Source: an uncultured Clostridia bacterium
GTDB taxonomy: Bacteria > Bacillota > Clostridia > Christensenellales > UBA1242
DNA length: 10,742 nucleotides
Direction of reading: 5' to 3'
Assembly (NCBI GenBank): GCA_937911885.1
Contig: CALDPW010000212.1
Location: 1 to 10,742 of the forward strand
Shown here: positions 1 to 9,800 of the stretch, one piece after another
How the letters are laid out: every line of letters starts with the position of its first letter
Position numbering within the stretch: position 1 is the first letter of the stretch
Program-made: the position numbers and the translations under genes
Notes under the pieces: generated by a model
Told to the model about the DNA's origin: nothing
Databases searched by the model: none
Seen by the model: the letters and a program-made list of their open reading frames with translations, nothing else

Positions 1-392
1 AAGATAAATGTGCCTTCATCGGTCATGTAAGGAACGTCGCCTAAAAATACTTCTTGCTCAATAACTTCGCCAGTTTCTTTAATTACTAATCTAACTTTAA
101 CCTTTAAAGCAACACTATAATTGCTATTTTTACGTTTTGCTTCAGCAATTGTAATTTTTGGTTCTGGTTCGATTGTGTAATCTAACAAATAAACTTCGGC
201 TTTACCGCTATAATCGGTGATTGGAGAAAATTCTTCTAAAGCTTCCTTAATGCCAACTTCTAAGAATTTTTGATAGGAATCCTTTTGGATTTCCAATAAA
301 TATGGTAATTCAATAATTTCTTTTGCGTGGCCAAAAGTATAACGTGTTACATTTCCATATTTAAGTTTTTTAATTTTCTCGGTGTCTAGCAT
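1..392 (-). CDS. rpoB: RNA polymerase beta subunit, N-terminal part (cut off by the left window edge)
   Basis: RpoB is the large catalytic-core subunit of DNA-dependent RNA polymerase. The first 130 codons are visible, starting MLDTEKIKKLKYGNVTRYTF. Family hallmarks follow in order: ELPYLLEIQKDSYQKFLEVG at about residues 28-47, FSPITDYSG at about 53-61, a LKVKVRLVIKETGEVIEQEV stretch at about 94-113, and FLGDVPYMTDEGTFI at about 114-128. These correspond to the conserved start of the beta protrusion domain in bacterial RpoB. The ATG at 392-390 is chosen because an AAGGAGT Shine-Dalgarno element lies five bases upstream and the protein start matches family length. The remainder, roughly 1,100 or more residues, and presumably rpoC lie beyond the left edge. 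The gene has its own promoter and a leader of about 230 nt. Oddly, rplL is not the upstream neighbour. The identification comes from recognised motifs, not from a search. Confidence 0.97.
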   Translation of the reverse strand, partial: MLDTEKIKKLKYGNVTRYTFGHAKEIIELPYLLEIQKDSYQKFLEVGIKEALEEFSPITDYSGKAEVYLLDYTIEPEPKITIAEAKRKNSNYSVALKVKVRLVIKETGEVIEQEVFLGDVPYMTDEGTFI

Positions 393-396
393 AATT

Positions 397-403
397 ACTC
401 CTT
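397..403 (-). promoter_or_regulatory. Shine-Dalgarno sequence of rpoB
   Basis: The minus strand reads AAGGAGT, a strong match to the anti-Shine-Dalgarno sequence. The GGAG core lies about five to six bases before the ATG at 392, and this supports that start codon. Confidence 0.9.
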
Positions 404-419
404 AATTTTTGCAAAAATT
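404..419. repeat. 16-nt perfect palindrome directly upstream of the rpoB Shine-Dalgarno
   Basis: AATTTTTGCAAAAATT reads the same on both strands and touches the Shine-Dalgarno element. In RNA it could form only a weak A-U stem of six pairs with a UGCA loop. As DNA it could be a protein site, though AT-rich sequence makes such palindromes fairly easy to find by chance. The palindrome itself is seen directly; any function is a guess. Confidence 0.5.
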
Positions 420-460
420 TTATGCTCACATTAGGCAAATAAATCTGATTTTAGGGTCAT

Positions 461-521
461 AAAAAAGACTATGCTAGTGTATTGCAGAAAAAAATTCTGC
501 CAGTGAAAACAAACTAGCATA
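461..521 (-). terminator. Terminator-like hairpin in the rpoB leader (candidate attenuator)
   Basis: On the minus strand TATGCTAGT (521-513) pairs perfectly with ACTAGCATA (478-470), giving nine base pairs. An inner hairpin, GCAGAA/TTCTGC with a five-base loop (500-484), sits inside the outer stem. The outer stem is followed after three bases by six T residues (466-461). An A6 run at 535-530 could pair with that T-run and extend the stem. The element lies inside the predicted leader, between the rpoB promoter and the rpoB start, so it would be transcribed before rpoB. Terminator-type attenuation ahead of rpoB is known in the E. coli rplL-rpoB intergenic region. Equivalence here is inference. 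It could alternatively be an RNase processing site. Confidence 0.6.
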
Positions 522-584
522 CCACTACCTTTTTTATTAAGTTACTTTTTACCCATTATAAGTAAAATCAAAAAAATTCACCCC

Positions 585-616
585 AGCGTTTGAAATCTGC
601 GCATAATTCAAACACT
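585..616 (-). promoter_or_regulatory. 5' stem-loop of the predicted rpoB leader
   Basis: On the minus strand AGTGTTTGAA (616-607) pairs with TTCAAACGCT (594-585). That is ten pairs including one G-U, closing a 12-base loop. The hairpin begins about nine bases after the predicted transcription start near 625, a typical place for a stabilising or regulatory 5' structure. No known riboswitch or ribosomal-protein leader motif was recognised in it. Confidence 0.45.
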
Positions 617-631
617 ACTTATGCATTTACG

Positions 632-660
632 ATTTTAACACATAGCATGCATAGTGTCAA
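632..660 (-). promoter_or_regulatory. Predicted sigma-A promoter of rpoB
   Basis: The minus strand shows a perfect -35 box TTGACA (660-655), a 17-bp spacer and a -10 box TAAAAT (637-632). A TG dinucleotide in the extended -10 position (TG-T-TAAAAT) precedes the -10 box. Transcription would start near 625, giving a leader of about 233 nt before the rpoB ATG. The DNA upstream of the -35 box is almost pure A and T, as in an UP element. It lies after the terminator of the giant gene, so rpoB is probably transcribed independently of it. Confidence 0.8.
638..657. repeat. Imperfect dyad inside the rpoB promoter spacer (possible operator)
   Basis: The sequence has the form ACAC-N3-GCATGC-N3-GTGT. 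Fourteen of 20 positions are symmetric, and it contains a central perfect GCATGC. It fills the spacer and overlaps the end of the -35 box, so a bound protein would cover the promoter. No known regulator recognition site was identified with confidence. Confidence 0.35.
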
Positions 661-801
661 CAAAGATTTTTAAAAAATATTTTTAATTTTTGCATAAAAC
701 AACAATATTACACACCTTAAAAAAATTAAAAAATATAAAACAAACCCTATATTACTATATATAAAGTATATATATACTATAAATAATCATATATAAAAAA
801 C
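661..801. other. AT-rich intergenic DNA upstream of the rpoB promoter
   Basis: This is gene-free DNA between the giant-gene terminator and the rpoB -35 box, made of A-runs, T-runs and TA alternations. The part next to the -35 box (about 661-690) has phased-looking A and T tracts suited to an UP element that binds the RNA polymerase alpha C-terminal domain. It contains a 12-nt TA-rich palindrome at 765-776. No open frame with a ribosome binding site and no RNA gene was seen here. Confidence 0.6.
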
Positions 802-831
802 AAAAAAAAGAACAGGTGTTACCCTGTTCTT
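795..831 (-). terminator. Intrinsic terminator of the giant repeat-protein gene
   Basis: On the minus strand, AAGAACAGG (831-823) and CCTGTTCTT (816-808) form a perfect nine-pair stem around a six-base loop. It starts six bases after the TAA stop and is followed by six T, one G and six T (807-795). This is a textbook rho-independent terminator. The plus strand also carries a T-run after the stem (833-839), so it could work in both directions, but no plus-strand gene faces it. Confidence 0.93.
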
Positions 832-837
832 CTTTTT

Positions 838-3800
838 TTAACTAGCTGCCACAAAATATGCATAAAGTGTAATGTTAGATGTAATAGCAGTTGTATCAAA
901 ATCGAATTTATAGTTATCGTAAACATCGCCTGGGTTTGCATCATTTTCGAATGTTGTATAAGACTTTTTATACCAACCAGCAAATGTATAACCTGCTGGA
1001 GGTGTTGGTTCAGATGGAGCTTCAGCAAGGTCACCCTTTTTAACTGTAACACTAACAGCTGGACTAAATGCGTTTCCATCAGGATCAACAAATGTAATAA
1101 CAACATCTGGTCTTTCCCAATAAGCATAAATTATTGTATCGTTAATAATTTGTGTTGAAGGATCAAATTCAAATGCCATATATTCAGCTTCGGTTAAAGA
1201 TCCACGAGCACATGTGAACCAACCAATAAATGAATTTACTGCATCTTCTGGGTCAACTGGATCTTCGGTTGGAAGAGTTACAGTTCCTTTAAATGCAACT
1301 TGTTGCATTGTAAATGCTGCACCAGTTAACTCATTACCTTGAGCATCAACAAATGTTACATTATAAACAATGTCATCATCTTGATAGTAAGCATAAACAA
1401 ATGTATCTGCAGTAATTGGACTGCTGAAATCAAATATATATGCTTCGTAGTCAATACTGTTATTAGGTTTTACAACCGAATACCAATTACGGAATACCTT
1501 ACCAGTTACAGCTGGAGGATCCGATGGACGGGTTGCATTGCTACCATGGTTAACAGTTTGTATACTAATTGAATCAATGCTACTACCATCTTGGTTAATA
1601 AACTTAACTTCGTGAGTTATAACATTAAATTTAGCATAGATTGTTGTATTTGCATTAATAACTGTTCCAGTAAAGTTGAATTCAGTTGTAAATGCGCTTG
1701 ATGTATACCAACCAGCAAAAGTATAACCTTCCTTATAAGGATCAATTATTGGACGACTTGCAGTTCCTCCAGTAACTATATTTTGATCAGCAATGTCGGT
1801 AAACACTCCACTAACATTTTGTTGTAGAGAGTTGCCTGATGCATCTCTAAATTGAACAGTCCATGTTTTTGCAACAAAGTATTGATACAAGTTTAGATTT
1901 GCATTAATTGCAGTGTTGAAATCAAATTTATATGTGCTGTAGTTTGCTTCGCCACCATATGGTCGTGTATACCAACCATCAAAGTCAAATCCACTTCTAA
2001 CTGGATCTGTTGGACGAGTTAGTTTTGAACCTTTTGCAATGGTTTGAACACCATTTGTTCCGTATGATGTTGCAAGGTTTGAAGCATCATCATAGAAAGT
2101 TACTGTTACATTTGCATCACTAAATACTGCATGCAATGTTAAATCTGAAATTACACCGTTAGCAAAGTTATATTCGGTATAATCTTCACCAGATTTTGTT
2201 GCCCAATATTGGAATGTTTTTCCGGATTGAGTAGGATCAGTGGCAGGTTTTGCAACCGCTGCATTCCAATCAACCACACTTGTATTAAAGGTTGTTGCAC
2301 CATTCATAAATGTTACAACAGCTTTACTCCAATGAGCATATAAAATGTAATCATGAGTGATTTCGTAGTCGTCATCATATTCAAATTTGTAATAATCAAA
2401 CGATTCTTGGAATGTTGTTCCTTCTTTACTTTCAGCAGGTAAATTATTCCATGATTTAACTGCTTGTTGATATGTAACTTGATACCAACCTTTAAATGTT
2501 AGGTTTGTTCCACCTGCAGATTTTGTAGGATTTGAAGAAGGCCAATCATCCTCATCAATTGTATCTTCGTAGGCAACTTTAATAGTGTTAAATGTTCCAC
2601 TACCACCTTGCAAGTCGAATTCAATTTTATATTTATCCGTTTCTGCCCATTGAGCAACAAGTGTAATGTCACTTGTTACTGCAGTTGTAAAGTCGAATGT
2701 GGATCCGTTTAATTTCCATTCTTGCAACACATAACCACTACGTTCTTTAGATAAGTTTGGAGCTGTCATGCCCGAAACAATTTCACGGGTTTCGTTTGTA
2801 ATACCCGAAACATTATAGTTATAAGTAATCGTTACTGTATCAACATCACCAATAACAAAACCCTCGTCAGTAACGCTAGAGTAAGTTGGCGCACTACCAT
2901 ACATGTTAACTTCACCGCCTTGCCACCAGCCCGAAATATCTTCTTCGGTTTCTTTGCTTGCCATTTGACTAGCAGATCCAAAACCATAACCACCATATTG
3001 ACCAGCGCCAATTTCGGCTTCACGTTTGTGAACAACAATTTTTACGTGACCATAAGTTATAGCCCACGCAAAACCACCCGCATGAGTCCATTTTGTTTTT
3101 ACAGTATATTCATCAACAAATTTGGTTAATTTGCGACCACCAGAATTTGTGAATGTATTATATCCCGCATAGTCGCCACTTGAGGAAGCCCTGTTACCAT
3201 ATATTGAGCCAAATTTAAATGTGCTTGGTGTATCATCCTTACCATAAGTTCCACCATCAGTAAAGTCCCTACTGTGTGTTCTAGTGTTTGCATTATAATT
3301 GTCAACGTTTTCAATTGTATAGAAATAATTTGATGTTCCATATCCTACATATGCATCATTAACAGTGTTTCCTGTTAACGAACCATTTTCATAATATCCA
3401 ACAACACCACCTGCACCACCTGTAGCATGTATATTAGCAATTACATAAACACTCTTACTTTTGCTTGTGGCTTCGTTACCATATAATGTGTTATTTGTAA
3501 TTGTTCCACTACCTGTTAGATAACCAACAACACCGCCAATATAATCATCCCCAATAACAACAGTTACAGGTTTAACAGCACAATTGGTTGTTGAGCCACC
3601 ACTTTGTCTACCAACAACACCACCAACATAATCAGCACCATAAATAGTTCCACGAACTAGCATGTAGCTAATTGTTGAGCTAGTTGCTTGACCAGCAATA
3701 CCACCAACATAATTATCACCAACAACATTTGCGGCATTATATGCCTTTGAATAGTTTGTTACTGAAGATGTAATTGTTGAAGAAGAAGCATTGCCAACAA

Positions 3801-6800
3801 TACCGCCCATATAGTTAGCACCATAAATATTAGCACCAACGTTATTAATAGCATCTCTAATTGTGCTACTGCTTATGCTTCCAGCAATACCACCACCATA
3901 TCCACCACTAAGATCAATTGTTCCAGTATTTGAACATCCATTAATAATATTAATTGAATCAGCCTCTGCAACTATACCACCAGCAACAGAAGATGCTGTA
4001 ATATTTATATTATTAGCACAATTATCAATTGTTGTTCCATTGCCAGCATATGCTGTAATACCACCAATATTCGATCCACTAGCCCTTACAGTTCCGTTTG
4101 CCACCACACCTGAAACATTACTATTATTTAATGTTTTAGCAACTGTTCCTGATTTTTCAGTGAAATAGTATGTTCGGCTAGTAACTGTGATGTTTGATAG
4201 ATTTATTCCATACACATCTTTAAATAAAGTACCTGTTGAAGCAAAACGATATGTATTACTTGATTGTTTGTTATCAACAGCAATGTTGGTTATTGTAATG
4301 TTTTTATTACCATATGCATAACCAAACAGTGCTTTAGGGTTAACACTGCTATCCGCAGTTGAAATTGTTACGTTAGTTCCACCATAAATGTTTGTTTTAA
4401 TTGGATAAGCACTACTTCCTGCTAATGCTCTAAAGTCACCAGATAATGTCACACTACTAAAGTATATAGGTTTAATTATTGTTGATACATTAGAGTTTAC
4501 AAAGTTTGTAGCGATTAACCATGAAACATAGTTAAACTCGTTTTGTGTTGTAATATGATAACATTCTTCACCGGTTGCAGTATAAGTGTAAGTTAATGGT
4601 TCCGATTTTGAAGCACTTAATGGATCGTTTACTGTATAGTTAATACCAATAACGTTACTACCATCAATTGTCCAATATGGGTTTTGAGAAATAATATCTC
4701 TGTAACTAACACTTGCACCACTATATCCATAATTAAATGAAGCATCTGTTAATGTAACACTCTTATTAAATACACCACGATATGGAGCATTTGAATTATT
4801 ACCAGCAATTGGTTTTAATGAGCCAGCATCAACGCATAATCCCAACAATTGTTCGTAAGCCATGTCTGATGCAGATATAATACCAGCAACGCTTGTTCCA
4901 GTAATGCTTGAAGCATTATTTAAAACGTTACCAACATGGTTATTTGTTCCAGATACTTTACCAACAATACCTGCGGCCTTTGCAGCTGAAACACTACCAT
5001 TATTAATTGCTAATGTAATTTGACCATTATTTAAATCTGCAACAATACCTGCAGCATATTGGTCGCCAGCACTTGCTGTAATTGCACCCGAGTTGTTAAC
5101 ACTTGTTACTTTTGCACCATTTGTTACATAAGCAACAATACCTGCTACATAACTGTCACCAGTTACACTACCAGTGTTATCGGCTGCAACATCGCCAACA
5201 CAGTTAACTGTTACATTACCATTAATAGATCCAAATAATCCACCAACATATGAATATCCAACAACATTCATAATGTTTTTGTTGTTATTACATAGAACCG
5301 AACCAGTGTTAATACCTTGAACAGTTCCTGCAATACCACCAAAGTATTTATCATCGCTTGATGGAGTATTTGCAGCATAATTAACGTATGCACGGTTTGT
5401 ATTATTATTTAAGTTTAGAACACCTGCTGTGCTTTGGAAGTATCCAACCAAGCCACCAACATCGTGACGACCACCAACAAAGGTTGATGTATTTTCAATG
5501 CTAATAGCAGCCTCGTCACCGTTTGAACAGTTACTAATAACTGTATCACGAGCAAAACCAGCAACGGTTCCAATTCTTTCTTGACCATAAATAATACATG
5601 AAGAAATAGTTAAATTATCAATTGTTGCGTTTTCAGCATAACCAACAAGACCTAAACCATTGTTTGTTATACTTTCTACGCCTGTTTGCAAGTTATCTGG
5701 ATCCTCAACATAAACTGCTGTGGACATAATATTTTGCAATTTAATATTACTTCCGGATTTACCTTTTAAGGTTCCACGGAAAGGTTTATTTAATGTTGCA
5801 TCATCCATGTAATAACCAATTGGAGTCCAAACTCTTCCACCTAACTCTAATGAGTTGTTAATTTGAATTGTTTTTCCTTCAAAAGTATTACCGTTTGCAA
5901 CTTCTTTTGCAATTCGAGCAAGTTGTGATGGGGTTGTAATTTGAATTAAATTTGTTGTTACATTTAATGATTCATCAACATTTTTAATCCAATACTCAAC
6001 TTTTGAGTTGAACTCTGGATATTCTCCAGGATTTGTTCTAACCCAAGTTTCAACCCAGTCAAAACCATTTAACATTTCTGTTCCAAGAGCACGAGCTGTA
6101 ATATTTTGTTTACCAGCAGTAGTGTTCAACATTAATACTGTATCAGTATAGTTAACGGCATAAACACTGCTTGTTTTAGCATTTGCATTGTTATTGTCAG
6201 CAATTAATGCTCTTGTTCCCTCTTGCGAATCTAGAGTTCCAACATAATAGAACTGATCAACTTTAATTAAGTTAGAGGTTGATGAACCTGTTCCGTTATA
6301 AACTTTGGCAATACCACTAGCTTTTGTTCCGTAAACATCAGAATTTACATAAGCTTTGTTAATATTAAGCACATAGTTATTATTTCCAAATACAACTTTA
6401 CCAACCAAACCAGAACCAACTTGTTTACCATAAACATTTGCATGTTTTGTTCCCACTTTGTTGGTTAATACAACATTTCCAGCTGTTCCAGCATTACTTG
6501 AAGCATAAGCAAAACCAGCAAGCGCACCAGCTGTTCCAGCATCACCTGTTGAAACAAAGTTACTATCTTTAATTAAAATATCTTTTGCGAATGCTCTTTC
6601 GTTTGATGCATGTTGTTCTGTTGTTAAATGAACTGATCCAAACAATCCAACGTTGGTATTGTTACCAATTGCAGATAGTCCAGATAAAACGTGTTTGTTT
6701 CCAGCAATACTTCCTTTAAACATATTGTTATTATCAGCTGCGCCAACATATGTATCTTTTAAGTATGCTTGTGTGCTTGTTGTTTGAACTAATTCGCTAT

Positions 6801-9800
6801 CAGGAATATTTGATGCGCCATAGCCAATTGGCAACCACAATTTATCATTAAAGAAGAATTCTTTAATTTCCAATTCATTTACAGTGTTAACTAAAGTAAT
6901 TGTTTTGCCTTCAAAGTTATATAATGTGCGGTTAGTTGTTGTTCTAACACCGTAATTATAGTTGTTTGTAATAATAACATTACCATATTTATTAACATTT
7001 CCAGTAAATTTATCACTAGCTGCAAGCGCAGGATTTTCAACAGCATAAGTTACTGTTTTGTAACCGTAGTTAGCAAATGTTGAAATTTCAGCAAGATCTT
7101 CTTCGCTTTCAACAGTTATTACTGTGCCAGCATATTTAGCAATAAAGTCGTTATGTTGTTCTTCGGTAACATTATCGTTAGACCAATTATATTCTTCAGC
7201 AAGTTGTTTATCATGAACATTTTCTTTTAATTCAACTTGTAGCACTGGTAAACCATAGTTAAATTTAACCATTTGTGCAGCTGATGGAACAACTGCTGTC
7301 CAAATGTTGTTAAAGTCAAACAAGCCTTCACCACCATGAACAAGTTTTGCAAGTGAATATTCACTACCATCATATGTAGCTTTATTGGTTGCACCATCAA
7401 CAGTAATATCGTGAGGATCACCTTCGCTATCATAAATTTTAAAGTTTAATCCATTTGCAGAATAAGAACTTAAAATAGTTCCACCTGTTAATGTTTGATT
7501 GCTTACCTTAGAACTATAAATTGTTCCATTGTTGGTTATTACACCGTTCGAAATTGTAGCATCTACAAATGCATTATTTGTAAATGTTAAACCTGTTGTT
7601 TGAACGTTGAATAGAACACCATTGTTTGTATTAATAATATTTGTTGTTCCTCTAACCGAAGTAATTAAACCATTATTAGTTTGAACAACTTTTGATGAAC
7701 TTGTTAATCCATAAATTACAGAATTTTTATCAACCGAAGTTACATTTGCAGAAAGTCCTGCGCCATTTTTAAAGTAAATAACTTTATTAGCAACAGTTGT
7801 TCCACCAAATGATCCACTTAAAATTACTGCATTATGTGAATCTTGATAACTATCAGCAGGATTAATTTTTGTTCCTAATGATTGCAAGAACGAAACGTTT
7901 GCAAAGTTAACTGATTTATATTTAGCAAAATCAACTTGGTTATTTGAATATCTGTTTGTAACAACAGCAGCTTTGATTTGTCTATAATCAGCAATAGCAC
8001 TAATTGTTACATCGTCAGCAGTATCATTAATATCACCTGTTAAAACAAATTTAAAGCCATCAACTTTTGCATCAGCTTCCTCAGCATAACTAATTTCGCT
8101 TTCGCTAATCCATTTTAACATTGGATATTTGTTGTTACTAATATCCCAAACCTCAGTATCCCAAACTTTTGCTCTATCAGTGTTATCAACAGCAAATGTT
8201 GTTTCACTATTAAATAACATATCTTCGGTGGTTAAACCACTTACAATTTCGTTTGAATGAGGAACTAAGTCCATATTGTAGAAGTTTTCTACAAATAAGA
8301 TGTTTTGTCTGTTTTTATAACTTCCAGCACCTTTGTTTGAATAACGGTTAGTTGCTGATCCTGTTACAGATTCAGTAAATCCACCAATAAATCCACCTTT
8401 ATCTGCATTTAGATATAGTTCTTTCGAACCTTTACTATTGTTGTGAACATAATGTCCAACAGCAATATTGTTACCAATTTCTACCAATGATTGAAGCGCA
8501 CCATTTGCAGCTTTTGACCATTTATAGTTAACTGCACCAACAAACAATCCATCACGTGATTGAGTAGCTTTTAGTGCTTCGTTATCTTCAATATAGCCAG
8601 TTGAATAACTATTTGTAATTACTGCACGGCTAATATTTGTTGCAGCACTAATAATTTTGTTGTTTGGATCAATATCAACAACACCAACAAAACCACCAAT
8701 ATTATAGTTTCCGTTAATGGTTGAATTTGCACCATTTACAATATTTACGTTTGCACCACTTTCGTTAACTGAACCATTGTGTAATGTTCCAATTAATCCA
8801 CCAATGTTTTTAGTTAATTTTGTTGCAGATGTTACTGTTGAATACGATTCAAGAGTATTAACATTTGAAACAATTCGGCTAATCGAACCAATTATTACAT
8901 TTGTTGGAACCGAAGAATCGGCACTTAAATCAACCTCACCAAATGCTCCACCAATACTTGTAATTAAGTTATGTGTTGCACTGATTGCGCTTTGAACATA
9001 AATTTTGTTAATTTTTGTGTATCCATTTGCAACTTTAGTAGCATTTTCAATCGAACCAGCAATACCACCAACACGTGTTTTTGCAGAAGATTCATCTGTT
9101 AAATCTTTATTAACCGAAATCTCTTCTAGTTCAGCCGAAACATCAACGATGTTTGTATTTTGAACTTTACCAACCACACCAGCAACGTTTGTTGCATTTA
9201 TTTGTGATAATGTGTTGTTTTTAACACTAATTTTACCAGTATCTACTGAACTCTTTGTTACTTGAATGTTTTCAACACCAGTTGTTCCAGTTGCAGCAGC
9301 AATAACACCAATTGCTCCACCAACATCTAATTCATTTGAGTAGTTTTGAACATCAACATTAATTGAGTTAATACTTACTGAGTTAATCAATGAGTATGTT
9401 GACACAACGCCTGTCATGATATCTTCTTGTGTGTAAATTAATCCGTTTACACTTGTTAAATTAGCATAACCAACAATACCGCCAACACCAAAGTATTGAA
9501 CTTTTGTTGTATCTTTAAAGTCAATATTTGCTGTTAATTTAATATTTAATGCTGATGCACCCGAAATAGAAGTATCTAATCCTGTGCCGCTATTAACCAT
9601 ACCAAATACGCCAGATACACCCATCTTAAACGAATTTGTGTATCCATTTACGGCTGTTGCAATATCTTTAGTATTACCAATTTGTAAATTTAAATCAATA
9701 TTTTCAGCTCGAACCGAAGCTGCAACAACAGTTTCTTCTTCGTAGCTGTTTGAAATTCCACCAATTCCACCAAAACCTAACAATGTTGTTTCGTCAAGAG

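Noticed and set aside
555..583. Second rpoB promoter with TATAAT at 560-555 (minus strand)
   Set aside because: The -10 hexamer is perfect, but the bases 16-18 bp upstream (GGGTGA or GGTGAA) are a poor -35 box and no extended -10 is present. In such AT-rich DNA this can be chance; an RNA 5'-end map near 549 would be needed.
765..776. AGTATATATACT palindrome as a regulator site
   Set aside because: Simple TA alternation in AT-rich DNA gives such palindromes readily, and it lies far upstream of the promoter.
393..837. A missing rplL remnant or small gene in the intergenic region
   Set aside because: No frame shows L7/L12-like Ala/Glu/Lys-rich sequence or a ribosome binding site with a usable frame. 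The DNA is explained by a terminator, a promoter and a leader.
3500..4070. Regularly spaced repeats that resemble a CRISPR array
   Set aside because: The repeats are imperfect and stay in the coding frame as Y-x-GGI-x-G. The 'spacers' are also related to each other, and no cas gene is present.
3863..4168. Plus-strand open frame of about 100 codons inside module E
   Set aside because: It is the antisense shadow of the repetitive GGI-x-G coding. It gives a Pro/Ile-rich peptide with no ribosome binding site and no family resemblance.
8717..8995. Plus-strand open frame of about 92 codons inside module A
   Set aside because: Antisense of a strong coding frame, with no ribosome binding site and low-complexity hydrophobic content. 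The other short frames within 819-10265 on either strand were rejected for the same reason.
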